Source: Candidatus Bathyarchaeota archaeon (GTDB taxonomy: Archaea; Thermoproteota; Bathyarchaeia; EX4484-135). From it: DNA of 13,093 nucleotides. Positions 6,704-12,642 of the stretch are shown in pieces. The first letter of the stretch is position 1; each line of letters opens with the position of its first letter. The stretch is taken from NCBI GenBank assembly GCA_011040545.1, contig DQYM01000059.1, positions 1-13,093 on the forward strand. The letters run 5' to 3'. The notes beneath the pieces are model-generated. The model was not told the origin of the DNA. It saw only the letters and a program-made list of their open reading frames with translations, and did no database searches. Both the position numbers and the translations under genes were made by a program.

Positions 6704-6711
6704 TTATTTAT
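6704..6711 (-). promoter_or_regulatory. TATA box of the beta-propeller gene, containing the upstream stop codon
   Basis: The minus strand reads ATAAATAA, centred about 25 bp before GTG 6682. The last three bases are the TAA stop of the preceding gene, so promoter and coding end are the same bases. Confidence 0.6.
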
Positions 6712-7162
6712 CACTTGTGCCCCTTGCCTGACTCCACAGGCCCTGGAGCTCGGATAGGTGCCTAGCTGCCCTCACAACGGCTGGCTCAACTTCGTACAGC
6801 TGCCCCTTCTCAATAACTAGGTGCCTGATGGGCAGCTCACGACCAGTAATCCTAGCTGCCTGCCTAATGGCGAAGTGGAGCTGGAGGCAATGGGGTGAGC
6901 CATCAACGGTTAGCACCTTGAAGGCCCTAGGTGCCCCCATGACGATCATGGTGGCGAGCTTAGCAGTAATGTGGCAGATATGGTCCCTCTCAAGGCAGGC
7001 GCATAGGGCTACGTGCCCCTCGGCCTCCTGGGCTAGGAGCTCTGGCCACTCATCCCTTAGGCACTCACTGTATAATAGCACCCTTGCGTTCCTGATGAGC
7101 CTTGAGGCTACGCTTATGGATAGCACATGCCTAAGCTCAGGCAGCTTACCCCTGGCCAGCAC
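6704..7162 (-). CDS. Conserved-looking Cys/His-rich protein of unknown function
   Basis: I do not recognise a named family for this 152-residue protein. It has a compact set of possible metal ligands: 'CAC' (C54, C56), 'DHICHITAK' (H61, C63, H64), and 'DGSPHCLQLH' (H91, C92, H96), plus C34 and H50. These lie in a mixed alpha/beta stretch (about 25-135) without signal peptide or membrane segment, so a cytoplasmic metal- or Fe-S-binding protein is plausible. The sequence lacks a standard CxxCxxCxxxC ferredoxin motif. GTG 7162 lies about 25 bp from a TATA box at 7184-7191, indicating a leaderless transcript. It is downstream of the MoaD-like, ferredoxin and flavoprotein genes on the same strand, which may hint at a redox or sulfur role. 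Its stop codon lies inside the next gene's TATA box. Confidence 0.7.
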   Translation of the reverse strand: MLARGKLPELRHVLSISVASRLIRNARVLLYSECLRDEWPELLAQEAEGHVALCACLERDHICHITAKLATMIVMGAPRAFKVLTVDGSPHCLQLHFAIRQAARITGRELPIRHLVIEKGQLYEVEPAVVRAARHLSELQGLWSQARGTSDK

Positions 7163-7183
7163 GGCCTAGCCTAGGGGGCCAGG

Positions 7184-7191
7184 TACTTATC
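7184..7191 (-). promoter_or_regulatory. TATA box of the Cys/His-rich protein gene
   Basis: The minus strand reads GATAAGTA, centred about 25 bp upstream of GTG 7162. A second TATA-like word (ATTATAC, about 7197-7203) is farther upstream. Confidence 0.5.
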
Positions 7192-7230
7192 TGCTCGTAT
7201 AATGGGCGTGGTGGGAGGCCAGCTTAGGCG

Positions 7231-7515
7231 CTAGCCCCCTAGGTCCATTGGGAATATCACAATGTCGTCATCATCGTCCACGAGCACATCTAGGTCCTCA
7301 ACTGCCTTCTTGGAGTTTAGCCCTATCTTCACTACCACGCCCATTAGCTGGCGCTTCTCTGGGTCGTAGACGCCTAGCTTAAACTTCTTACCGAGCTCCT
7401 GGCAGAGGCGCTCAAATACCTCCCTTAGCGTGGCCCTCCCACCAATCTTAAGCTCATATTTCTCTCCGAAGGCAAGGGCGTAATCAGCCTTGAAGTGGAC
7501 TCTGACCACGCCCAT
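7231..7515 (-). CDS. MoaD/ThiS-like ubiquitin-fold sulfur-carrier protein ending in Gly-Gly
   Basis: The 94-residue chain has the beta-grasp pattern of MoaD: an opening strand 'VVRVHFKADY', 'ATLREVFERLCQELG' (28-42) for the main helix, and the closing 'DDIVIFPMDLGG'. The C-terminal Gly93-Gly94 is the site that an E1-like enzyme adenylates, so that it can carry sulfur as a thiocarboxylate or be joined to proteins (as in archaeal SAMPs). The tail 'FPMDLGG' differs from the usual MoaD 'FPPVxGG', and five Asp in a row (80-84) precede it. ATG 7515 is preceded by GAGGGG and lies about 32 bp from a TATA box at 7544-7550. A matching MoeB/ThiF-type enzyme is encoded 1.8 kb upstream on the same strand. 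It may serve molybdopterin/tungstopterin synthesis, an aldehyde oxidoreductase system, or protein modification; the sequence does not decide. Confidence 0.88.
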   Translation of the reverse strand: MGVVRVHFKADYALAFGEKYELKIGGRATLREVFERLCQELGKKFKLGVYDPEKRQLMGVVVKIGLNSKKAVEDLDVLVDDDDDIVIFPMDLGG

Positions 7516-7543
7516 CCCCTCTGGCTAGGCAGGCGAGCGTGGG

Positions 7544-7550
7544 CTTTTAT
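7544..7550 (-). promoter_or_regulatory. TATA box of the MoaD-like gene, overlapping the ferredoxin stop codon
   Basis: The minus strand reads ATAAAAG, about 32 bp before ATG 7515. Its TAA is the stop codon of the ferredoxin gene. This predicts a leader of about 6 nt carrying GAGGGG. Confidence 0.5.
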
Positions 7551-7747
7551 GGCTTTCCCTTGGCTAGGAGCACTTCTATGGCCCCTTGCTCACACGCCCT
7601 TACGCAATCCATACAGCCCCTGCACTCACCTGGCCTAACGGCGTAGGCCATGTCATCTATTAGCTCAAGCACGCCGTAGGCACAGGCCCTAACGCAGGCA
7701 CCACAACCAATGCACTTATCTGGGTCTACCACAACTCGGTATGACAT
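7547..7747 (-). CDS. Small 2[4Fe-4S] ferredoxin
   Basis: A 66-residue cytoplasmic electron carrier. Two CxxCxxCxxxC motifs are intact: C12/C15/C18/C22 and C42/C45/C48/C52, predicting two [4Fe-4S] clusters. The usual proline after the fourth Cys is replaced by Ala in the first motif and Glu in the second. The chain is short, without a long insertion or zinc extension. ATG 7747 follows a TATA box at 7782-7789 with a predicted leader of about 12 nt. It sits between the NADH:disulfide oxidoreductase gene (upstream) and the MoaD-like gene (downstream), so exchanging electrons with that flavoprotein is a reasonable inference. It could also be an electron-transfer subunit of an unseen oxidoreductase. 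Confidence 0.93.
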   Translation of the reverse strand: MSYRVVVDPDKCIGCGACVRACAYGVLELIDDMAYAVRPGECRGCMDCVRACEQGAIEVLLAKGKP

Positions 7748-7781
7748 CTAGCTACGCCCTTTCATACTGACTAGCCAGAGG

Positions 7782-7789
7782 ATATATTT
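7782..7789 (-). promoter_or_regulatory. TATA box of the ferredoxin gene
   Basis: The minus strand reads AAATATAT, centred about 38 bp before ATG 7747. This gives a short leader (about 12 nt) rather than a leaderless mRNA. Confidence 0.5.
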
Positions 7790-7791
7790 CT

Positions 7792-7809
7792 GCTCCTCAC
7801 GTGATGAGC
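7792..7809. promoter_or_regulatory. Near-perfect 18-bp palindrome upstream of the ferredoxin TATA box
   Basis: GCTCCTCAC and GTGATGAGC match as an inverted repeat at 8 of 9 positions with no spacer, around the core TCACGTGA. It ends 2 bp from the TATA box, where a dimeric regulator could affect TFB/TBP binding. It is the longest spacer-free palindrome I found in the window. Confidence 0.4.
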
Positions 7810-7842
7810 ACGTTAGCTAGCCTAGCGTGGGTTAGGTAGGGC

Positions 7843-7847
7843 AAAAA
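7843..7847 (-). terminator. Possible T-tract terminator of the flavoprotein gene
   Basis: A run of five T on the minus strand (TATTTTTG) begins about 10 nt after the TAA stop at 7858. Archaeal RNA polymerase can stop at such tracts, but this one is short, so the call is weak. Confidence 0.3.
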
Positions 7848-7857
7848 TACCTCCTAC

Positions 7858-9225
7858 TTAGCCTAGCCTCCTCGCTACCACATCAGCGGCCAACACTACG
7901 GGCTCCCACACATCTGCTACTGGAGGCGCATAGGCCGTCCTGATGTTCGCTAGGTCGTACACGGTCATCCTAGCCTGGATGGCAAGGGCAAGCAGGTTGA
8001 TGCGCTGTGTAACATCCTCGCCACCCACGACCTGGCCACCTACGATACGCTTCGTGGCCCTCTCAACGACCAGCTTTACCCTTATGTGCTTCCCACCTGG
8101 GTAGTACTCGGCCTTCGTAACGTGCGTTGCTACACCAGTTACGACATCTATGCCTAGCCTCTTGGCCATCTCAGCCGTTATGCCAGTTGAGCCAACCTCA
8201 AGGCCAAAGACCTTAGTTACAAATGAGCCTAGGACGCCTGGGAAGGTAGCATAGCCACCAGCTGCGTTTATGCCAGCTACCTTGCCCATCCTAACGGCAG
8301 TTGTACCAAGCTGGGAGAGGGCTGGGAGGCCAGTTACCATGTGTATGCTAGCTGCACAATCACCAGCAGCGTAGACGCCCTCTACTGGCCTGTGCCTCTG
8401 GCCATCTAGGCACCTCAGCCTGAAGTCCGTCCTTATGGCCCTGGTGGCTGGGCAGATAGCTAGGCCAGCTTCAGCAGCTAGCTCTGTATTGGCCCTAACG
8501 CCCGTTGCTGCAAGGATCAAATCGGCCTCAATTTCCTCACCATCAACTTCAACTGCCTTCACGTGCTCATCTCCAATTATGCGCTTAACTGGCTTGCCAA
8601 GTATGAGCCTAACACCGTGCTCCTCAAGCTCATCCTGGAGCAGCTTAGCTACATCCTCATCAACGGCTACTGGTAGCACGTGGGGTAGGAGCTCAACGAT
8701 GGTAACCTCAAGCCCCTTCTCCCTCATGGCAGCAGCCATCTCAAGGCCGATGGCACCAGCACCTATCACGACGGCCTTCTTGGCGTCCTTAAGGGCCTCC
8801 ATTATGGCCCTTGCATCATCTATGGTCCTAAGCATGAAGACGCCTTTCTTATCACGCCCCTCTATTGGTGGCATCCATGCCCTTGCACCAGTGCAGAGGA
8901 TTAGGCTATCAAAGCTAAGCTCCTCCTTCTTCCCAGACTTATCCTCGATCTCAACTGTCCTAGATTGTAGATCTATGCGCTTTGCCTCCGTTTCAAGCCT
9001 TAGGTCTAGCCTCATGCCCTTGAACCACTCTGGCTTAAAGAGCACTAGGTCGTCTAGCGATGGTATCTCACCTGCTATGGCGAATGGGAGGCCACACCTT
9101 GAGTAGCCTGGATACCTGTCCTTCTCTATGAGCGTTATCTCCGCCTTTCGGTCCGTCCTTCGGGCGAAGGAAGCTGCAGCAACTCCAGCAGCATTCGCAC
9201 CTATAATCACTATTCTTCTGGCCAT
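7858..9225 (-). CDS. CoA-disulfide reductase / NADH oxidase family flavoprotein
   Basis: This FAD- and NAD(P)H-dependent cytoplasmic enzyme of the disulfide-reductase family uses a single redox cysteine. Relatives reduce CoA disulfide, polysulfide or sulfur, or oxygen. The 455-residue protein has an FAD-binding start 'RRIVIIGANAAGVAAA' (3-18), the active-site motif 'YSRCGLPF' (C44), an NAD(P)H-binding 'VVIGAGAIGLEMAAAM' (152-167), a second FAD motif 'GVYAAGDC' (283-290), and a dimerisation domain (about 330-455) with 'YYPGGK' and 'AYAPP' (tyrosine near the active site in the family). I start at ATG 9225, preceded by GAGGAG and by a TATA box at 9256-9265. The frame stays open to 9309, but that would overlap the upstream gene and add 28 atypical residues. 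The substrate cannot be told from sequence; CoA disulfide or sulfur/polysulfide fits a hot-spring archaeon. Confidence 0.92.
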   Translation of the reverse strand: MARRIVIIGANAAGVAAASFARRTDRKAEITLIEKDRYPGYSRCGLPFAIAGEIPSLDDLVLFKPEWFKGMRLDLRLETEAKRIDLQSRTVEIEDKSGKKEELSFDSLILCTGARAWMPPIEGRDKKGVFMLRTIDDARAIMEALKDAKKAVVIGAGAIGLEMAAAMREKGLEVTIVELLPHVLPVAVDEDVAKLLQDELEEHGVRLILGKPVKRIIGDEHVKAVEVDGEEIEADLILAATGVRANTELAAEAGLAICPATRAIRTDFRLRCLDGQRHRPVEGVYAAGDCAASIHMVTGLPALSQLGTTAVRMGKVAGINAAGGYATFPGVLGSFVTKVFGLEVGSTGITAEMAKRLGIDVVTGVATHVTKAEYYPGGKHIRVKLVVERATKRIVGGQVVGGEDVTQRINLLALAIQARMTVYDLANIRTAYAPPVADVWEPVVLAADVVARRLG

Positions 9226-9255
9226 CTCCTCGCCCCTTCCAAAGCAGCCACTAGG

Positions 9256-9265
9256 CTTTAAAAAG
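9256..9265 (-). promoter_or_regulatory. TATA box of the flavoprotein gene
   Basis: The minus strand reads CTTTTTAAAG, centred about 35 bp before ATG 9225. The predicted leader is about 9 nt and contains GAGGAG next to the start codon. Confidence 0.5.
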
Positions 9266-9281
9266 CTGGGGGCTAGGGCAG

Positions 9282-10040
9282 CTAGCTTAGGCCACCACAG
9301 ACAGGGCAATCTGGCCTCCTGCTTACTAAGAGCTCCTCAAACCTCATTTTAAGGCCATCAAATACAAGCAGCCTGCCAACTAGTGGCTCACCTAGGCCAG
9401 TTATGAGCTTTATGGCCTCAAGGGCCTGGATTGAGGCGAGGACGGCTGCAGTAGCACCTACGATTGGTACAACTGGCTCCTCAGGTGGCGTAGCCCTTAG
9501 GAGGCACCTAAGGCAAGGCCCCTTGCCAGGCAGGATGGTCATGACCTGGCCGTAGAAGCCCTTAACACCAGCGTGGATGAAGGGTATGCCAAGCTTAACA
9601 CAGGCCCTATTCACGATGAGCCTCGTATGCCAGTTATCAAGGCCATCAAGGGCTACATCAGCTCCCTCAAGCAGGCCCTCTACATTATCCTCGGATACCT
9701 CCTCAACTACGGGCTCTACCTCTACGTGGGGGTTCAGCTCCCTAATCCTCTCCGCAGCTAGGATGGCCTTATGGCGTCCTACGTCCTGCTCCCTATAGAG
9801 GACCTGCCTATTCAGGTTCCCCTCCTCAACCCTGCCTTTATCAATAAGCCTTAAGTGCCCAATACCAGCAGAGGCTAAATACATAGCGATTGGGCAGCCT
9901 AGGCCACCAAGGCCGATTACGACAGCACGGGCCTCCTTCAGCTTCAGCTGGCCTTCTAGGCCGATTTCAGGTATCCTGATCTGCCTATCGTAGCGTTCTA
10001 GCTCCTCCCTTGAGAGGCCAGGCGAGCCCAATATAGCCAC
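9282..10040 (-). CDS. MoeB/ThiF/HesA-type adenylyltransferase (E1-like)
   Basis: The family uses ATP to adenylate the C-terminal glycine of a MoaD/ThiS/SAMP protein. Features, numbered from TTG 10043, are: 'RYDRQIRIPEIG' (17-28), nucleotide loop 'GLGGLGCP' (44-51), 'NLNRQ' (76-80), 'DGLDN' (133-137), and the structural zinc pairs C177/C180 and C246/C249. The length (252-253) is normal for MoeB without a rhodanese domain. Notably, the loop after C180 lacks the cysteine seen as C184 in ThiF, C187 in E. coli MoeB and C225 in Uba4: it reads 'EEPVVPIVGATAAV'. This suggests activation without an enzyme-bound thioester or persulfide. The start is GTG 10040 or TTG 10043, both near the predicted leaderless start from the TATA at 10061-10070. 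The likely partner is the MoaD-like protein at 7231-7515. Confidence 0.92.
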   Translation of the reverse strand: MAILGSPGLSREELERYDRQIRIPEIGLEGQLKLKEARAVVIGLGGLGCPIAMYLASAGIGHLRLIDKGRVEEGNLNRQVLYREQDVGRHKAILAAERIRELNPHVEVEPVVEEVSEDNVEGLLEGADVALDGLDNWHTRLIVNRACVKLGIPFIHAGVKGFYGQVMTILPGKGPCLRCLLRATPPEEPVVPIVGATAAVLASIQALEAIKLITGLGEPLVGRLLVFDGLKMRFEELLVSRRPDCPVCGGLS

Positions 10041-10060
10041 CAAGGGCCTTAGGCCCGCTA

Positions 10061-10070
10061 GCTTATAAGC
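10061..10070 (-). promoter_or_regulatory. TATA box of the MoeB-like gene
   Basis: GCTTATAAGC is a self-complementary 10-mer centred 25 bp before GTG 10040. It predicts a leaderless mRNA. Because it is symmetric it gives no direction by itself; only the minus-strand gene fits. Confidence 0.55.
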
Positions 10071-10108
10071 AGGCCTAGGGGCCAGGCACCCCGACGTGGC
10101 TTGAGTCC

Positions 10109-10591
10109 TTACCTCAATCGCTTCACCAACGTAAGCACGAAGTCCTCAAAGCCTAACCTACGGTAGAACTCTAGGGCCACACGGTTGGTAATGGCAACTG
10201 ATACGGTAGCTAGGTCCATACCCATGGCCCTTAGGCTGCTAAGGGCCTCCTTTAACAGCCTCGCCCCTAGCCCCCTCCTACGCCAGCTCGGCCTCACGTA
10301 TAGGTCGTAGATCACGCCCCGCCTGTAGGGGCTCAAGAGGGGGCTTTTCCGCTCCCCAAAGAGCACGTAGCCCACGATACGGCCACTTGCCTCGGCCACT
10401 AGGACCTGCACCTCGCCTCGCTCTACGGCACTAGCCACCCACTTACGCCACCTAGCTACGTTCTCATCCGTAGGAGGGTAGAGCACTAGGCCACCAGAGG
10501 CCCCTTCCAAGGCTAATGCCCTCCAGAGCTCGGCAAGCTCACTTAGATCCTCAGGGCGGAGGGGCCGTATCACTAGCTCCAAGCTAGCCAC
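10109..10591 (-). CDS. GNAT-family N-acetyltransferase
   Basis: The 160-residue protein has the GNAT fold: a beta-strand and helix 'IRPLRPEDLSELAELWRAL' (8-26), central strands 'VQVLVAEASGRIVGYVLFGE' (61-80), 'IYDLYVRPSWRRRGLGARLL' (94-113) with the acetyl-CoA loop R104-R-R-G-L-G109, and 'ITNRVALEFYRRLGFE' (134-149). It would transfer an acetyl group from acetyl-CoA to an amine; the substrate is unknown and nothing specific to RimI is evident. GTG 10591 is about 27 bp from a TATA box (10615-10622), so a leaderless mRNA is likely; TTG 10582 is an alternative. It lies 40 bp after the TGS GTPase gene, with the promoter in that gap, so it is not necessarily co-transcribed. Confidence 0.9.
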   Translation of the reverse strand: MASLELVIRPLRPEDLSELAELWRALALEGASGGLVLYPPTDENVARWRKWVASAVERGEVQVLVAEASGRIVGYVLFGERKSPLLSPYRRGVIYDLYVRPSWRRRGLGARLLKEALSSLRAMGMDLATVSVAITNRVALEFYRRLGFEDFVLTLVKRLR

Positions 10592-10614
10592 CAGAATAGC
10601 AGTTCACTACTACA

Positions 10615-10622
10615 ATTTAAAA
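10615..10622 (-). promoter_or_regulatory. TATA box of the acetyltransferase gene
   Basis: The minus strand reads TTTTAAAT, centred about 27 bp before GTG 10591, in the 40-bp gap after the GTPase gene. Confidence 0.55.
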
Positions 10623-10631
10623 CCAATAGGC

Positions 10632-11837
10632 TTACGCCCTACGCTTAGCACTTACTATGGATATCACATCGCCATCCTTTAGCACGTAGTCCTCGCCCAA
10701 CCGCCTCTTCGTCCTAGCATCTATTGCGTAGATGAAGCTCTCCCCCAGCTCTGTATGTATCATGTAGGCTAGCTCCCTTGCTGTCGTCCCCCTTGGCACG
10801 ACATAGGCATCTGGGAGGACACGCCCCTCGTGGTCGCAGAGCTTCTCTGGGTCCTCTACTGGGTAAACGGTGATGGCCCCTAGGAGCTCAAAGTAAGCAG
10901 CATTTATGGCCTGCTGGACGCCAGTTGAGCCATATCTAGCCAGTACACGCTCCCTTATGGCCTCAAGGGCCTTGGCCTGCTGGGAGGTGAGCCTTGAGGG
11001 GTCTAGGACCTCAAAATCTGGGTCGCCAGGTAGGTACTTTATCAGGCCCTTCTCAGCAGCCCTCCTTAGGGCTAGCTCTGCCTCAGCACAGCACGGCACG
11101 ACCAGGTAGCCAGTTTCCCTTAGCCTCTCTACGTTCTCATCGGCAGCTGGTATATCAACCTTGTTGGCAGCTATTAGCATGGGCTTAGAGGCCTTCCTGA
11201 GCTCATCTGCGAACTTATAGAGGTCATCATCGCTCCAGCTCGTGGGCTTGCTTGGGTCAAGGCCTACTGCCCTTATGGCCTCTACTATATGGGACCTCCT
11301 TATGGCTAGGCCACTTAGGCGCCTCTCAAGTGCCTCAACTAGCTTTAGGCCAGCTAGCTCAACCCGCCTAGCTAGCTTACGCCAATCCCTCTTTATTATC
11401 TGGACCATCCACATGGTTATCTCACGCTCAAGGAAGCGTACATCCTCTACTGGATCGTGCTCACCTGGCCTACACGGGCGCCCCTCTATATCGGTTGAGC
11501 CAGATGCATCTACGACATGGATGAGGGCATCTGCCTTCCTTATCTCATCTAGGAACTGGTTGCCAAGGCCACGCCCCCTCCACGCATCTGGGACTAGGCC
11601 AGCACAATCTATGAGCTCAACTGGTATGAGCCTATTGCCATCTATGCAGGCTGAGTTAACTGGGTTGTCCTTAACGCCGAACTCACGGCAGACGCACTTA
11701 ACACGCAGGTACCCCACGCCCCTGTTCGGCTTTATGGTCGTGAAGGGGTAGGGTGCTATCTCAGCTGGGGCCAGGGTAGCAGCTACGAAGAATGTCGTCT
11801 TGCCCACGTTGGGCTTGCCTACTATGCCAACGAGCAT
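10632..11837 (-). CDS. Obg/YchF-related GTPase with C-terminal TGS domain
   Basis: This 401-residue TRAFAC-class P-loop NTPase is of the archaeal YchF-like type. Motifs seen are: G1 'GKPNVGKT' (7-14), switch I 'PFTTIKPN' (31-38), G3 'DCAG' (77-80), G4 'NKVD' (225-228), a helical insertion (about 128-215) and a C-terminal TGS domain (about 322-398, 'AITVYPVEDPEK' to 'LKDGDVISIVSAKRR'). The intact NKVD favours GTP over ATP (bacterial YchF, an ATPase, has a changed G4). Relatives bind ribosomes or tRNA-like partners, so a translation-linked role is inferred. ATG 11837 is about 28 bp from a TATA-like GGTTATTATC (11861-11870), so the mRNA is leaderless or nearly so. It lies 43 bp after the TIM-barrel gene. 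Confidence 0.93.
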   Translation of the reverse strand: MLVGIVGKPNVGKTTFFVAATLAPAEIAPYPFTTIKPNRGVGYLRVKCVCREFGVKDNPVNSACIDGNRLIPVELIDCAGLVPDAWRGRGLGNQFLDEIRKADALIHVVDASGSTDIEGRPCRPGEHDPVEDVRFLEREITMWMVQIIKRDWRKLARRVELAGLKLVEALERRLSGLAIRRSHIVEAIRAVGLDPSKPTSWSDDDLYKFADELRKASKPMLIAANKVDIPAADENVERLRETGYLVVPCCAEAELALRRAAEKGLIKYLPGDPDFEVLDPSRLTSQQAKALEAIRERVLARYGSTGVQQAINAAYFELLGAITVYPVEDPEKLCDHEGRVLPDAYVVPRGTTARELAYMIHTELGESFIYAIDARTKRRLGEDYVLKDGDVISIVSAKRRA

Positions 11838-11860
11838 GCCAATTAGGCTGGTGCTGCCCC

Positions 11861-11870
11861 GATAATAACC
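11861..11870 (-). promoter_or_regulatory. TATA-like element of the TGS GTPase gene
   Basis: The minus strand reads GGTTATTATC, centred about 28 bp before ATG 11837, inside the short gap after the TIM-barrel gene. Confidence 0.4.
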
Positions 11871-11880
11871 CTATGCCCTC

Positions 11881-12642
11881 CTAGTGCTTAGTGGGCCAGC
11901 GGGCATCACGCATGGCTAGGGCAAGGGATGTTAGCGTTTCCTCTGCCTCCTCCCTAGATACCATGCCTATGGCTAGGCCACTTAGGATTCCAAAGCCAAG
12001 GGCAAAGCGAAAGGCCTCACCTGGCCTAAGCCTACCTGCTGCAAGCACCTTCTTGCCTATGACGGGTAGCCCTAGCTGCCTCAGGGCACCCGCTAGTTGG
12101 TCGGGAGGGGCATCCATTAGGTACCCTAGGGCATTAAATGGCAGCATGATGAGGTCTGGCCTAGGCAGCTCACCTGCCTGGAGGCGCCTTATGAGCTTCA
12201 TCGGTGCGTGGGTAACGTAGCCAGCTAGAAGGCCCTCATTCCTAATGGCCCCTAGTATGGCCTTGAGCTCCTCGCCAGAGGCCGTGTCCGTGAGGGCTCC
12301 ATGCGTGAGGGCTGCCCTTAGCGCTAGGCCATCGTAGGCCCTCAGGTCGCCTAGTGGGTCCCAGGGCCCGATGGTGCCGACCAGCACGAACTCCACGCCG
12401 AGCTCTCGCTGGGCACGCCTTATGGCCTCTACTATGAAGCCGTATGGGAGGGGCTGGATGCCCATGATGCCTAGCTCAGCACAGGCGACTATGATGCTGG
12501 CAACCCTATCTGGCCTATTGTAGAAGGCCCTAGCGTAGGCAGAGGCCCTTGGCCCAAACTGGCCAGCCCCTATGAAGGGTGAGGTCCCAAGCAGCACCCT
12601 TGGGAGCCTTACGCCAGAGACCTCAAACCATGAATTCCTCAA
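11881..12642 (-). CDS. Predicted TIM-barrel protein, possibly aldo/keto reductase-like
   Basis: I do not recognise a characterised family. The chain alternates strands and helices in the way of a TIM barrel: 'LPRVLLGTSPF', 'IIVACAELGIMGIQPLPYGF', 'FVLVGTIGPW', 'LLAGYVTHAPM', 'DLIMLPFNALGYLMD', 'PVIGKKVLAAGRL' and 'LSGLAIGMVSREEAEETL'. The late 'GKKVLAAGRL...EAFRFAL...GMVS' run resembles the end of aldo/keto reductase-like proteins, but I see no clear Asp-Tyr-Lys-His catalytic set. No membrane or signal segment is present. I favour TTG 12642 (AAGGGAA upstream; protein then begins next to the first strand, 253 residues). The frame is open to TTG 12687, which would overlap the glycosylase gene by 65 bp; with TTG 12642 the overlap is 20 bp. 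The overlap suggests co-transcription with the glycosylase gene. Confidence 0.75.
   Translation of the reverse strand: MRNSWFEVSGVRLPRVLLGTSPFIGAGQFGPRASAYARAFYNRPDRVASIIVACAELGIMGIQPLPYGFIVEAIRRAQRELGVEFVLVGTIGPWDPLGDLRAYDGLALRAALTHGALTDTASGEELKAILGAIRNEGLLAGYVTHAPMKLIRRLQAGELPRPDLIMLPFNALGYLMDAPPDQLAGALRQLGLPVIGKKVLAAGRLRPGEAFRFALGFGILSGLAIGMVSREEAEETLTSLALAMRDARWPTKH

Noticed and set aside
8435..9106. Long plus-strand open frame at 8435-9106
   Set aside because: Very Ser-rich translation opposite the clearly conserved flavoprotein; no domain, no promoter in position.
9226..9309. N-terminal extension of the flavoprotein to TTG 9309
   Set aside because: It adds 28 atypical residues, overlaps the MoeB-like gene, and lies upstream of the TATA box; ATG 9225 has a GAGGAG site and matches the family N-terminus.
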